Shown here piece by piece: positions 7,405 through 14,395 of a DNA stretch of 24,100 nt. A program made the position numbers and the translations under genes. The stretch comes from Bacteroidota bacterium (GTDB lineage Bacteria > Bacteroidota > Ignavibacteria > Ignavibacteriales > Melioribacteraceae), in contig JAEXUB010000119.1 in the NCBI GenBank assembly GCA_023453125.1, forward strand, positions 1 through 24,100, read 5' to 3'. Numbering within the stretch: the first letter of the stretch is position 1; every line of letters starts with the position of its first letter. The notes under the pieces were generated by a model. The model saw only the letters and a list, made by a program, of their open reading frames with translations. It had not been told where the DNA came from and searched no databases.

Positions 7405-7935
7405 TTATTTTTTCTTCTTACTTTTATTAGGAGCCAGAATAGCGTGCATCGTTTTTCCTTCAAAACTTATTTCCTGTTCAACTTTTGCCACGTCTTCAAG
7501 CCTTTCAATAAACTTTTTTAGCAGATTCTCACCGTGTTCTACATATGCAAGCTCTCTTCCTTTGAAAATAACCGAGACTTTAACCTTATTTCCCTCATCG
7601 AGGAAATTAGCGGCATGACGTGCCTTAAAATCGAAATCATGCGTATCGGTATTCGGATGAAGCCTAATCTCTTTAAGAACGATTACCTGTTGTTTCTTTT
7701 TCTGTAATTTCTCTTTTTTCTGGATATCATACAAGAACTTACCATAATCAATTACCTTGCAAACAGGGGGAACAGCCTGCGGAGCTATTTCAACCAGGTC
7801 CATACCTCTTTGTTCGGATTTCTCCAAAGCCTCTCTAATTGTTACAATTCCTATTTGCTCGCCGTTAGCGTCTATTAAACGAACCTGCGGCGTCTTGATA
7901 ATCTCCTGATTAACACGGTATTTAATTTGTGTAAT
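7405..7935 (-). CDS. infC: Translation initiation factor IF-3, probably started on ATT
   Basis: IF-3 binds the 30S subunit, keeps it apart from 50S and checks the start codon and initiator tRNA. The reading frame encodes the N-domain (YRVNQEIIKTPQVRLID, GEQIGIVTIREALEKSE) and the C-domain (PPVCKVIDYGKFLYDIQKK, KEIRLHPNTDTHDFDFKARHA, VIFKGRELAYVEHGE). No ATG, GTG or TTG exists upstream of the N-domain; the first TTG (7827) would delete 36 conserved residues. An ATT (7933-7935) lies 5 bases after AGAGAGG, giving 176 residues, the family length. In E. coli infC starts on AUU, which lets IF-3 repress its own synthesis by rejecting the poor start codon, so the same control is inferred here. The gene begins 11 bases after thrS. 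Confidence 0.93.
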   Translation of the reverse strand: MTQIKYRVNQEIIKTPQVRLIDANGEQIGIVTIREALEKSEQRGMDLVEIAPQAVPPVCKVIDYGKFLYDIQKKEKLQKKKQQVIVLKEIRLHPNTDTHDFDFKARHAANFLDEGNKVKVSVIFKGRELAYVEHGENLLKKFIERLEDVAKVEQEISFEGKTMHAILAPNKSKKKK

Positions 7936-7946
7936 GTCTGCCTCTC

Positions 7947-9884
7947 TTAAATGTGATTAACTCTGTTATTTATTTCCTGGGTAATTTCGGAAATAAAAGC
8001 ATCTATTGAAATACTTCCTTTGTCCCCTTCTTTATGCTTTCTTACGCTAACGCTTCCCGACTCCTGTTCCTTTTCCCCTACAACAAGCATATAAGGTACT
8101 TTCTTTGTCTCCCAATCGCGTATTTTATAACCGATCTTTTCATTTCTTTCATCCAGTTCAACCAGAACCCCTTTTTCCTTGAGTGCAGCAGCAACTTTTT
8201 TGGCATATTCAAAATAATTCTGCGAAACCGGAATTACTGCTGTCTGAACCGGGGAAAGCCATACGGGGAATGCTCCACCGTAATGCTCTATTAAAACTCC
8301 AAAGAAACGTTCTAATGAACCGAGCAATGCTCTATGAATCATAAACGGGCGGTGCTCTTTTCCATCTTCACCGATATATTTCATATCAAATCTTTCAGGC
8401 AGGTTCCAGTCGAACTGGATTGTAGTCATCTGCCATTCACGGTTAAGAGCATCTTTAATCTTTATATCAATCTTTGGTCCGTAAAAAGCTCCGCCTCCCT
8501 CGTCCATTTCGAAAGGAAGCCCCTCTTTATTAAGAGCGGTAATTAAAGACTGTGTAGCTTTTTCCCAAAGACTGTCTTCGCCAACTGCCTTTTCGGGCTT
8601 TGTAGCGACATAATATTTTAATTTTTCGAAACCGAATGATTTCCAGATGTAATTGGAGAATCTTATTACTTCTATAATTTCGCTTTCCATCTGCTCTTCG
8701 GTACAGAAAATATGGGCATCATCCTGAGTAAAACCTCTTACTCTTAAGAGTCCGTGCAGTACACCGCTTTTTTCGTAACGGTAAACTGTTCCAAGTTCGG
8801 CCCAGCGGAGCGGCAGATCTCTGTATGATCTTAAATCTGATTTATAGATCATAATATGGAACGGGCAGTTCATTGGTTTTACATAAAAATTCTGATCGTC
8901 AATATTCATTGGGGCATACATATTCTCCTTGTAAGTAACAAGGTGCCCGCTTGTCTCCCAAAGCCAGCTTTTTCCCATATGAGGGGAATAAAGAATATCA
9001 TATCCGTTTGCAAAGTGAGCCTGGCGCCAGAAAGACTCAATGGTATTACGTATACGGGCTCCCTTGGGATGCCAGTAAATAAGTCCTGCGCCTGCATCTT
9101 CCTGAATACTGAAGAGATCGAGCTGCCGGCCAAGCTTTCTGTGGTCTCTTTTTTTAGCTTCTTCAAGAAATGTTATATGATCTTCGAGCATTTTCTTCTT
9201 AGGGAACGAGATTCCGTAAATTCTCTGTAGCTGCTTATTCTTTTCGTCGCCGCGCCAGTATGAACCTGAAATGCTGAGAAGCTTGACGTATTTAATTTTT
9301 CCTGCCGAAGGGAGATGAGGACCGGTGCAAAGATCGGTAAAATCCCCTTCTTCATATATGCTGATGACTGTATTAGCGTCATCCAGATCGCTTATAATTT
9401 CCTGTTTGTAATTGTCCCCTTTTGCAGTAAAAAATTTAAGAGCATCTGCCTTTGATAATTCTTTGCGGCAGAAACTCTGGTCCTTAGCTGCAATTTCCAT
9501 CATCTTCTTTTCAATTGCTAGAAGAGTCTCTTCGGTAAGCTGTGTATTTATATCAATGTCATAATAGAAGCCAGTTTCAATAGCCGGACCAACACCGAAT
9601 TTAGCTTCGGGGAAAATGGATTGAATGGCATGAGCCATCAGATGCGATGTTGAATGCCAATAAGTTTCTTTTCCCTGAGGATCTTCGAATGTAAAAATTT
9701 TCAATTCTGAATCTTTGGTAATAGGGGTAGAAAGATCCTTTGCAGCGCCGTTTATTTCGCATACCAATGCCTCTTCGGCAAGTTTGCGCGATAAAGACTG
9801 GGCAATCTGAAGAGGGGTTACGCCTGAATCATATTCTCTTTCAGAGCCGTCGGGAAATTTTATTTTAATTTTATCCATATTCAT
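7947..9884 (-). CDS. thrS: Threonyl-tRNA synthetase
   Basis: ThrRS charges tRNA-Thr and removes mischarged serine. The 645-residue length is typical. An N-terminal TGS domain (about 1-65) is followed by the editing domain with the zinc-site motif HSTSHLMAHA (about 77-86) and CTGPHLPS near 185. The class II core follows, with NMYAPMNID then MNCPFHIMIY (zinc cysteine), motif 2 RYEKSGVLHGLLRVRGFTQDD, and motif 3 PFMIHRALLGSLERF. The anticodon-binding domain is at the end (FPVWLSPVQTAVIPV, YKIRDWETKKVPYMLVVGEKE). Two ATGs lie close together at the start (MNMDK), neither with a good Shine-Dalgarno sequence. Only about 10 bases separate the start from the T-run behind tRNA-Val, so its mRNA probably comes from read-through of the tRNA transcript. 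Confidence 0.97.
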   Translation of the reverse strand: MNMDKIKIKFPDGSEREYDSGVTPLQIAQSLSRKLAEEALVCEINGAAKDLSTPITKDSELKIFTFEDPQGKETYWHSTSHLMAHAIQSIFPEAKFGVGPAIETGFYYDIDINTQLTEETLLAIEKKMMEIAAKDQSFCRKELSKADALKFFTAKGDNYKQEIISDLDDANTVISIYEEGDFTDLCTGPHLPSAGKIKYVKLLSISGSYWRGDEKNKQLQRIYGISFPKKKMLEDHITFLEEAKKRDHRKLGRQLDLFSIQEDAGAGLIYWHPKGARIRNTIESFWRQAHFANGYDILYSPHMGKSWLWETSGHLVTYKENMYAPMNIDDQNFYVKPMNCPFHIMIYKSDLRSYRDLPLRWAELGTVYRYEKSGVLHGLLRVRGFTQDDAHIFCTEEQMESEIIEVIRFSNYIWKSFGFEKLKYYVATKPEKAVGEDSLWEKATQSLITALNKEGLPFEMDEGGGAFYGPKIDIKIKDALNREWQMTTIQFDWNLPERFDMKYIGEDGKEHRPFMIHRALLGSLERFFGVLIEHYGGAFPVWLSPVQTAVIPVSQNYFEYAKKVAAALKEKGVLVELDERNEKIGYKIRDWETKKVPYMLVVGEKEQESGSVSVRKHKEGDKGSISIDAFISEITQEINNRVNHI

Positions 9885-9894
9885 CTTTAAAATT

Positions 9895-9918
9895 AAAAAA
9901 AATCGGATGTTACTCCGA
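9895..9918 (-). terminator. Weak intrinsic terminator between tRNA-Val and thrS
   Basis: On the minus strand TCGGA and TCCGA (9918-9914 with 9907-9903) form a 5-bp stem with a 6-base loop, followed by eight T residues. The stem is short, so termination is probably incomplete; thrS begins 10 bases later and would depend on read-through. Confidence 0.5.
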
Positions 9919-9924
9919 GTATCG

Positions 9925-9998
9925 TGGGTTCTATAGGAGTCGAACCTATGACCTTCTGCACGTCAAGCAGACGCTCTAACCAACTGAGCTAAGAACCC
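9925..9998 (-). tRNA. tRNA-Val (anticodon GAC)
   Basis: The minus strand shows a full cloverleaf of 74 bases. The acceptor stem GGGTTCT pairs with AGAACCC, the D arm is AGCTCAGTTGGTTAGAGC, and the anticodon stem TCTGC/GCAGA encloses the loop TTGACGT with anticodon GAC. The T arm contains GGTTCGACTCC. The discriminator is A and the CCA end is not encoded. It reads GTC and GTT valine codons. It lies 11 bases after tRNA-Leu on the same strand and probably shares its promoter. Confidence 0.95.
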
Positions 9999-10009
9999 TA
10001 CATTATTTG

Positions 10010-10095
10010 TACCGAGGGCCGGACTCGAACCGGCACGGGTGATACCACCCACAGGATTTTAAGTCCTGTGCGTCTACCTATTCCGCCACCCCGGC
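10010..10095 (-). tRNA. tRNA-Leu (anticodon TAA)
   Basis: A class II tRNA of 86 bases on the minus strand. The acceptor GCCGGGG pairs with CCTCGGT (two G-U pairs), the D arm reads GGCGGAATAGGTAGACGC, and the anticodon stem CAGGA/TCCTG holds the loop CTTAAAA with anticodon TAA. The long variable arm is GGGTGGTATCACCC, followed by the T arm GCCGG/CCGGC. CCA is not encoded. It reads TTA and TTG leucine codons. A good promoter lies 11 bases upstream. Confidence 0.95.
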
Positions 10096-10106
10096 AAATA
10101 GGAACA

Positions 10107-10137
10107 CAAATATAAGGTTTAATTTCAATTACCGCAA
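10107..10137 (-). promoter_or_regulatory. Bacteroidota-type promoter for tRNA-Leu/tRNA-Val
   Basis: The minus strand reads TTG (10137-10135), 20 bases, then TATATTTG (10114-10107), and 11 bases later the mature tRNA-Leu begins. TAnnTTTG with an upstream TTTG/TTG 19-21 bases away is the known housekeeping promoter of Bacteroidota. The plus-strand tRNA promoter nearby has the same spacing, which strengthens both calls. Confidence 0.7.
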
Positions 10138-10231
10138 CATTTTAGCCCAATTAATTAGAAAATTTATTAAAGAAGTAATATAATTAACCATAAAAATTAT
10201 CAAATATTTTTAAATTTAACCGAAATTAAAA

Positions 10232-10262
10232 TTGCTTTAAGGCGTTAAATTTGATATGTTTG
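10232..10262 (+). promoter_or_regulatory. Bacteroidota-type promoter for the CAT tRNA
   Basis: TTG (10232-10234), 20 bases, then TATGTTTG (10255-10262), 12 bases before the mature tRNA. It has the same element sequence, spacing and distance to the tRNA as the divergent tRNA-Leu promoter on the other strand. Confidence 0.7.
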
Positions 10263-10274
10263 AAGCCACGTTTT

Positions 10275-10348
10275 GGGCCCTTAGCTCAGTTGGTTAGAGC
10301 GTCTGACTCATAATCAGAGGGTCGGAGGTTCAATTCCTTCAGGGCCCA
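10275..10348 (+). tRNA. tRNA with CAT anticodon, probably tRNA-Ile2 (lysidine type)
   Basis: A 74-base cloverleaf. The acceptor GGGCCCT pairs with AGGGCCC, the D arm is AGCTCAGTTGGTTAGAGC, the anticodon stem TCTGA/TCAGA holds the loop CTCATAA (anticodon CAT), and the T arm contains GGTTCAATTCC. The discriminator is A; CCA is not encoded. It lacks initiator features: the acceptor is fully paired at position 1 and the anticodon stem has no GGG/CCC. The GGGCCCTTAGCTCAG start and CTCATAATC loop resemble the isoleucine tRNA whose C34 is changed to lysidine to read ATA. Elongator tRNA-Met is the alternative and cannot be excluded by eye. Confidence 0.85.
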
Positions 10349-10350
10349 CT

Positions 10351-10387
10351 AAAACCCCGGAAATGATTAGTTTTCGGGGTTTTTTCT
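10351..10387 (+). terminator. Intrinsic terminator behind the CAT tRNA
   Basis: AAAACCCCG (10351-10359) pairs with CGGGGTTTT (10375-10383), and the T-run continues for several bases. It begins 2 bases after the tRNA. The A-run on the other side could let it work in both directions. Confidence 0.9.
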
Positions 10388-10810
10388 TTTAAAAATCACT
10401 ATCTCCCCCACATCTTTGTCGAACAATCTTATAGTTCTCATTATAAAACCGCCAAATTCTCTTAATAATGAGAATAATTCCGTTTCACTCCTCATTTTTC
10501 CCGTTTTACAGATTTTTTTCCAATTAATTAAAAATAATACAAAAATATCTTTATATTATATGACAGAAATTAGAACAATACGGCAATTCCTTTAATGAGA
10601 CAAGAAAACAAAACAAATAACTTACTTTTGGCGGACTCAAGGAGTGCTTCATTCTCGATTTATTGTATCGAAAAACAATAGCAATGATTTTATAGAGAAA
10701 ATTTTTTACTCTAATTACAGACAGTGTTATCTCATTTTTGCCGGCTTTCCCCAAAACCGGTATTTAACACCCGTCCGGGTGTCTTATTCCCCACAAAACA
10801 AGAAAAGGTT
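10388..10810. other. Gene-free leader upstream of the Rnf operon, with inverted repeats
   Basis: About 420 AT-rich bases hold no convincing gene. A perfect 10-bp inverted repeat TTCTCATTAT/ATAATGAGAA lies at 10435-10444 and 10465-10474, and a second copy of the half-site gives ATTCTC-N8-GAGAAT at 10456-10475; these could bind a regulator. A TACTTTTG at 10623-10630 fits TAnnTTTG but has no TTG at the right distance. Close to rnfC, ACACCC-GTCC-GGGTGT (about 10768-10783) and CCGG...CCGG (about 10741-10760) can form small hairpins in the 5' leader. The operon promoter is likely here but I cannot fix it. Confidence 0.45.
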
Positions 10811-11854
10811 ATGAGCCTATTAAAAAAATCAAAATCATTTAAAGGCGGAGTGCATCCCGCCGAGCAGAAAGCAATAACAGAAGAGCTCTCTTTTGAGGTT
10901 ATGCCGGCGCCGAAACAGGTTATAATACCTCTTTCGCAGCATTTGGGAAAACCGGCTAAATCATTAGTGAAAAAAGGAGCCGATGTTAAAACCGGCGAAG
11001 TAATTGCCGAGCAGGATGGATTTATTTCATCCCCTATTCACAGCCCTGTAACCGGAAAAGTATTAAAAGTATCAGCCGATTCGAATGTGTCAGGATTTCC
11101 AAAGGATTCTATTATTATTCAGGCTTCTGAAAACGATGATTGCATATTTCTTACTCCTCTTGATCCGGAGAAAATTACTCCTGAAGAAATAAGAATAAGA
11201 GCTAAAGAAGCCGGAATTGTCGGCCAGGGGGGAGCTGCATTTCCTACTTATGTAAAACTTTCACCCCCCGAAGGAAAGCAGATTGATGTTGTTATACTTA
11301 ACGGATGCGAATGCGAACCCTACCTTACCAGAGACTACCGTTTTATGGTGGAAAGAACCGATGCCGTAATTAAAGGGCTAAGATTGATTATGAAGGCACT
11401 GGGGGTAGCAAAAGGAGCTATCGGTATTGAAGATAACAAGCCTGAAGCCATAGCTATACTTAATGAAGCTGTTAAGGGCTTTCCTGAAATAAGCATTGAA
11501 AAATTGAAGACCAAGTATCCTCAGGGAGCTGAAAAAATGCTTATTAAGGCAATTACCGGCAAAGAAGTGCCTCCCGGGAAATTACCATTTGATGTAGGCG
11601 CCGCAATTCAGAACATAGGCACGGCTGTCTCTCTTTACGATGCTGTTGTTAAAGGAGAACCTCAGCTAACCGCTGCCCTTACTGTGTCGGGTATGGGTAT
11701 TAAGAATCCGAAGAATCTTATAGCAAAAGTCGGAACTACAATAGCCGACATTATAGATTACTGCGGCGGAGTAACAGATAATGCGGTAAAAGTAGTTGTA
11801 GGCGGACCAATGATGGGAGTTGCCCTATATTTCTTTTCTGCAGCAATAATGTAA
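10811..11854 (+). CDS. rnfC: RnfC, first part (flavin/NADH portion), ending at an in-frame TAA
   Basis: RnfC is the peripheral subunit of the Rnf complex that links NADH to the membrane ion pump. These 347 residues show the N-terminal family motif FKGGVHPAEQK (about 10-20), the barrel-sandwich segment SSPIHSPVTGKVLKV (about 75-90), the flavin/NADH-type glycine stretch GQGGAAFPTYVKL (about 139-151), NGCECEPYLTRDYR (about 165-178), and VVVGGPMMGVALY before the stop. A TAA (11852-11854) then interrupts the frame, but the same frame continues for 97 more codons with the missing ferredoxin part; the whole frame (446 codons) is the normal RnfC size. The eight codons before GCC-ACT (FFSAAIM plus stop) replace a segment that in relatives resembles DVPVVK. 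The start is ATG at 10811 with AAAAGG just before it; an upstream GTG (10724) does not fit the family. It is the first gene of the Rnf operon. Confidence 0.85.
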   Translation: MSLLKKSKSFKGGVHPAEQKAITEELSFEVMPAPKQVIIPLSQHLGKPAKSLVKKGADVKTGEVIAEQDGFISSPIHSPVTGKVLKVSADSNVSGFPKDSIIIQASENDDCIFLTPLDPEKITPEEIRIRAKEAGIVGQGGAAFPTYVKLSPPEGKQIDVVILNGCECEPYLTRDYRFMVERTDAVIKGLRLIMKALGVAKGAIGIEDNKPEAIAILNEAVKGFPEISIEKLKTKYPQGAEKMLIKAITGKEVPPGKLPFDVGAAIQNIGTAVSLYDAVVKGEPQLTAALTVSGMGIKNPKNLIAKVGTTIADIIDYCGGVTDNAVKVVVGGPMMGVALYFFSAAIM

Positions 11855-11869
11855 GCCACTTCAGGCATA

Positions 11870-12148
11870 TTGGTATTAACAGCAGAAGAGGTAAATGCAA
11901 ACAAAGAAACTCCCTGTCTCAGATGCGGCATGTGCGTAGAAGCTTGTCCGCTTAACCTAACTCCTACCCGGCTTGCAAGAGTAACACAGCTTGAAAGGCT
12001 TGAAGACGCCGAAGAACTGAATATTACTCTTTGCATGGAATGCGGCACCTGTACTTTTACCTGCCCGGCCAATATTCCATTAGTTCAATGGATAAGATTG
12101 GGAAAACAAAGTGTTCAGGCAATTCAAAGAGAAAGACAGACAAAATAG
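11870..12148 (+). CDS. rnfC: RnfC, second part (two [4Fe-4S] motifs), behind the in-frame TAA
   Basis: This stretch is the ferredoxin-like C-terminal part of RnfC. It has CLRCGMCVEACPLNLTP (cysteines at about 17, 20, 23, 27) and CMECGTCTFTCPANIPLV (about 56-67), the two cluster-binding motifs that pass electrons towards RnfB/RnfD. It is in the same frame as the first part, directly after its TAA; the intervening codons read ATSGI, as expected for an unbroken RnfC. If translated separately, TTG at 11870 is the first candidate start, with only a weak CAGG upstream. Two readings fit: a nonsense mutation or sequence error in one gene, or a truly split subunit. The rest of the operon is intact, which argues against simple decay. 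Confidence 0.7.
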   Translation: MVLTAEEVNANKETPCLRCGMCVEACPLNLTPTRLARVTQLERLEDAEELNITLCMECGTCTFTCPANIPLVQWIRLGKQSVQAIQRERQTK

Positions 12149-12189
12149 CAATTATAAAAAACTATTTTATTAAATAACTAAAAAGAAAT

Positions 12190-13155
12190 ATGGAAACGAC
12201 CACAGTAAATCCGACTTACAAATTAGAACTTTCCACTTCTCCACATGTTCATTCCCGTTGGTCTACAAAGCAGGCTATGTGGTTTGTAGTTCTTGCATTG
12301 GTTCCTTCGGTGATTTCAGCGGCAATCTTCTTTGGTCCTTATCAATTATTAATTCTACTGACAAGTATGGTATTTTGCGCAGGCACAGAGCTAGTTATAA
12401 AGAAAATCAGGAAAAGAGAAATTACGATTGATGACGGAAGCGCAATTATAACGGGACTATTATTAGGTTTAATTCTTCCCCCAAATTTTTCACTTGTATT
12501 CACTGCAATAGGTTCAGTTTTTGCGATTGCAATCGGCAAGGAGATATTCGGAGGTTTGGGCTACAACATATTCAATCCGGCTCTGGTAGGAAGAGCCTTT
12601 CTGCAGGCGGCTTTTCCGGTTGCAATAACAACCTGGACAAAGCCAAATTTTGCGGTTGATACCGTAACGTCTGCCACTCCTTTGGCTGCATTTAAATTCG
12701 ATAAAGTAGCAACCAGTATCGAGCCTATGATTTTCGGAAACATCGGCGGTTCAATAGGCGAAACTTCCGCCATTGCAATTCTTGCCGGCGGAATATTTCT
12801 AATAGCAATTGGAATTGTAAATTACAGAATACCCCTTGCAATGCTTATCGGAATGATTATTTTCGGCGGACTATTCTGGGTAATTGATCCAGTAAAATAT
12901 CCCAGTCCATTTTTTCAGATCTTTGCCGGTGGTTTTCTGTTCGGTACTTTTTTTATGGCAACCGATTGGGTAACGTCCCCCATTACATCTAAAGGAATGT
13001 GGATTTTTGGACTTGGCATTTCACTCATTGTAGTAATGATACGTATATTCGGCGGGCTGCCTGAAGGAGTAATGTATGCAATTCTGATAATGAATGCACT
13101 TGTTCCTACTATTAACCGTTATACAAAGCCGCAGGCGTTCGGGGAGGTAAAATGA
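12190..13155 (+). CDS. rnfD: RnfD, membrane subunit of the Rnf complex
   Basis: RnfD is an integral membrane subunit carrying a covalently bound FMN, on the electron path of the Na+ or H+ pumping Rnf complex. The 321 residues contain about eight to ten hydrophobic helices (for example 30-65, 85-117, 185-215, 218-235, 262-290). SPHVHSRWSTKQAMW near residue 17 and GLGYNIFNPALVGRAF near 122 are typical. The FMN site is in DTVTSATPLA with Thr163 as the likely attachment residue. It starts 41 bases after rnfC and overlaps rnfG by 4 bases (ATGA), indicating translational coupling. Confidence 0.96.
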   Translation: METTTVNPTYKLELSTSPHVHSRWSTKQAMWFVVLALVPSVISAAIFFGPYQLLILLTSMVFCAGTELVIKKIRKREITIDDGSAIITGLLLGLILPPNFSLVFTAIGSVFAIAIGKEIFGGLGYNIFNPALVGRAFLQAAFPVAITTWTKPNFAVDTVTSATPLAAFKFDKVATSIEPMIFGNIGGSIGETSAIAILAGGIFLIAIGIVNYRIPLAMLIGMIIFGGLFWVIDPVKYPSPFFQIFAGGFLFGTFFMATDWVTSPITSKGMWIFGLGISLIVVMIRIFGGLPEGVMYAILIMNALVPTINRYTKPQAFGEVK

Positions 13156-13715
13156 AAACCATAATTCATATGATAGCTACTCTCACTATTATCGGTGTTG
13201 TGGCTGGCGGACTTCTATCGGGAGTAAGCAATTGGGCCACTCCTTTAATTGAAAAGAATAAAAAAATTGAGACTGAAAAAGCAATTTTCCTGGTAAATCC
13301 GGCTGGTAAATCGTACGAGGCTGTACCAGATGCCGGTTTTCAGATATATAAAGTTAAAGATGATACAGGAAATATGATTGGATATTCCATGGTTTATGAA
13401 GGGAATGGATTTCAGGGGAAAATCAGAATTATGATTGGCCTCTCTGCAGACATGAAAAAACTGACAATGTATGAGATTCTTGAGCAGAGCGAAACTCCCG
13501 GGCTCGGTACCAAAATCCTTGAAGATCCTTTCAAGAAACAGTTTAACGGACTTACTACAGAACCTGAGATTAAATGGGTTAAAGGGAAAGCCCCCTCTGC
13601 CCCAAACGAAATTCAGACCATTACCGGAGCCACAATCTCCTCCAAATCGGTTGTAGCTATAATTAATAATGCACTTGCCAAAGCGAGAGCGCTTAAAGAG
13701 AAGGGGGTTTTATGA
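13152..13715 (+). CDS. rnfG: RnfG, FMN-binding subunit of the Rnf complex
   Basis: RnfG has one N-terminal membrane helix (about 5-24) and an extracytoplasmic FMN-binding domain. The ITGATISS motif near the C-terminus holds Thr161, the residue expected to receive FMN from ApbE. Also visible are GFQGKIRIMIG (about 86-96) and ILEQSETPGLGTKI (about 109-122), which are typical of the family. The 187-residue length is normal. It overlaps rnfD and rnfE by 4 bases each, so the three are coupled. FMN loading probably depends on the apbE gene in the same operon. Confidence 0.95.
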   Translation: MKTIIHMIATLTIIGVVAGGLLSGVSNWATPLIEKNKKIETEKAIFLVNPAGKSYEAVPDAGFQIYKVKDDTGNMIGYSMVYEGNGFQGKIRIMIGLSADMKKLTMYEILEQSETPGLGTKILEDPFKKQFNGLTTEPEIKWVKGKAPSAPNEIQTITGATISSKSVVAIINNALAKARALKEKGVL

Positions 13716-14395
13716 AAAAAGGCAGTTTGACCTATGAATATGTAAAAGGATTATGGGAAATAAACCCTATTTTCAAACAGATACTCGGCACATGTCCTAC
13801 TCTTGCAGTTACGGTTTCTGTTATGAATGGTATTGCAATGGCACTTGCAACTACATTTGTGCTGGTATTTTCAAGTTTGTTTATCTCCCTTGTAAGGAAA
13901 TTAATTCCAAATCAAGTTAGAATTGCTGCATATATTGTGATTATAGCTTCATTTGTTACAATTACAGATCTTGTCATGAAGGCTCAGTTCCCTTCTCTAT
14001 CAAAGTCGCTCGGCCCTTTTATTCCATTAATTGTTGTCAACTGTATTATTCTTGGAAGAGCAGAGGCATTTGCATCAAAAAATACTCCCTTCCGTTCTAT
14101 TCTAGATGCTCTGGGGAACGGAACCGGATTTCTGATTGCCCTTATTGCGATGAGCGGTATAAGAGAGATACTTGGCTCAAGAACTTTCCTCGGTTATCAG
14201 GTTCTCCCTTCTCAATTTGAACCTTTAACTGTTATGATTCTTCCGGCGGGAGCATTTATAACATTTGGACTTCTGATGGGCTTTTCAAATGCTTACATGG
14301 AAAGGAAGAAAAGACTGGAACAGGAGGCCGTAATTGCGGAGTCACTGAAAAAGCATCGCAAGTTAACACAATCAGAAAACGGGCAGGAGGCATAA
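13712..14395 (+). CDS. rnfE: RnfE, membrane subunit of the Rnf complex
   Basis: RnfE is one of the two homologous membrane subunits (with RnfA) that enclose the central iron-sulfur site and the ion path. The 227 residues have six hydrophobic helices. Family motifs are NPIFKQILGTCPTLAVT near residue 18 (with the conserved cysteine), MALATTFVLV near 43, PLIVVNCIILGRAEAFA near 104 (second conserved cysteine), and GIREILGS near 149. The C-terminus is a charged cytosolic tail. It starts inside the end of rnfG and is followed directly by rnfA. Confidence 0.96.
   Translation: MKKGSLTYEYVKGLWEINPIFKQILGTCPTLAVTVSVMNGIAMALATTFVLVFSSLFISLVRKLIPNQVRIAAYIVIIASFVTITDLVMKAQFPSLSKSLGPFIPLIVVNCIILGRAEAFASKNTPFRSILDALGNGTGFLIALIAMSGIREILGSRTFLGYQVLPSQFEPLTVMILPAGAFITFGLLMGFSNAYMERKKRLEQEAVIAESLKKHRKLTQSENGQEA

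Noticed and set aside
7405..7827. Short IF-3 starting at TTG 7827
   Set aside because: It would remove 36 residues of the conserved N-domain that are encoded in frame upstream.
10275..10348. Initiator tRNA-fMet
   Set aside because: The first acceptor pair is intact and the anticodon stem lacks the GGG/CCC pairs of initiators.
10551..10754. Minus-strand 67-codon frame in the leader before rnfC
   Set aside because: AT-rich, no family resemblance, no good ribosome site, and it would be divergent from rnfC without a clear promoter.
10724..10810. Upstream GTG as an earlier rnfC start
   Set aside because: The extra residues do not resemble RnfC, while ATG 10811 begins exactly at the family N-terminus.
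11852..11854. TAA as a reassigned sense codon or selenocysteine site
   Set aside because: TAA ends many other genes in the window in the normal way, and selenocysteine uses TGA.
11758..12072. Minus-strand open frame of 104 codons across the rnfC break
   Set aside because: The plus-strand frame on both sides encodes clear RnfC motifs; the minus frame shows no recognisable domain and is best seen as a shadow.
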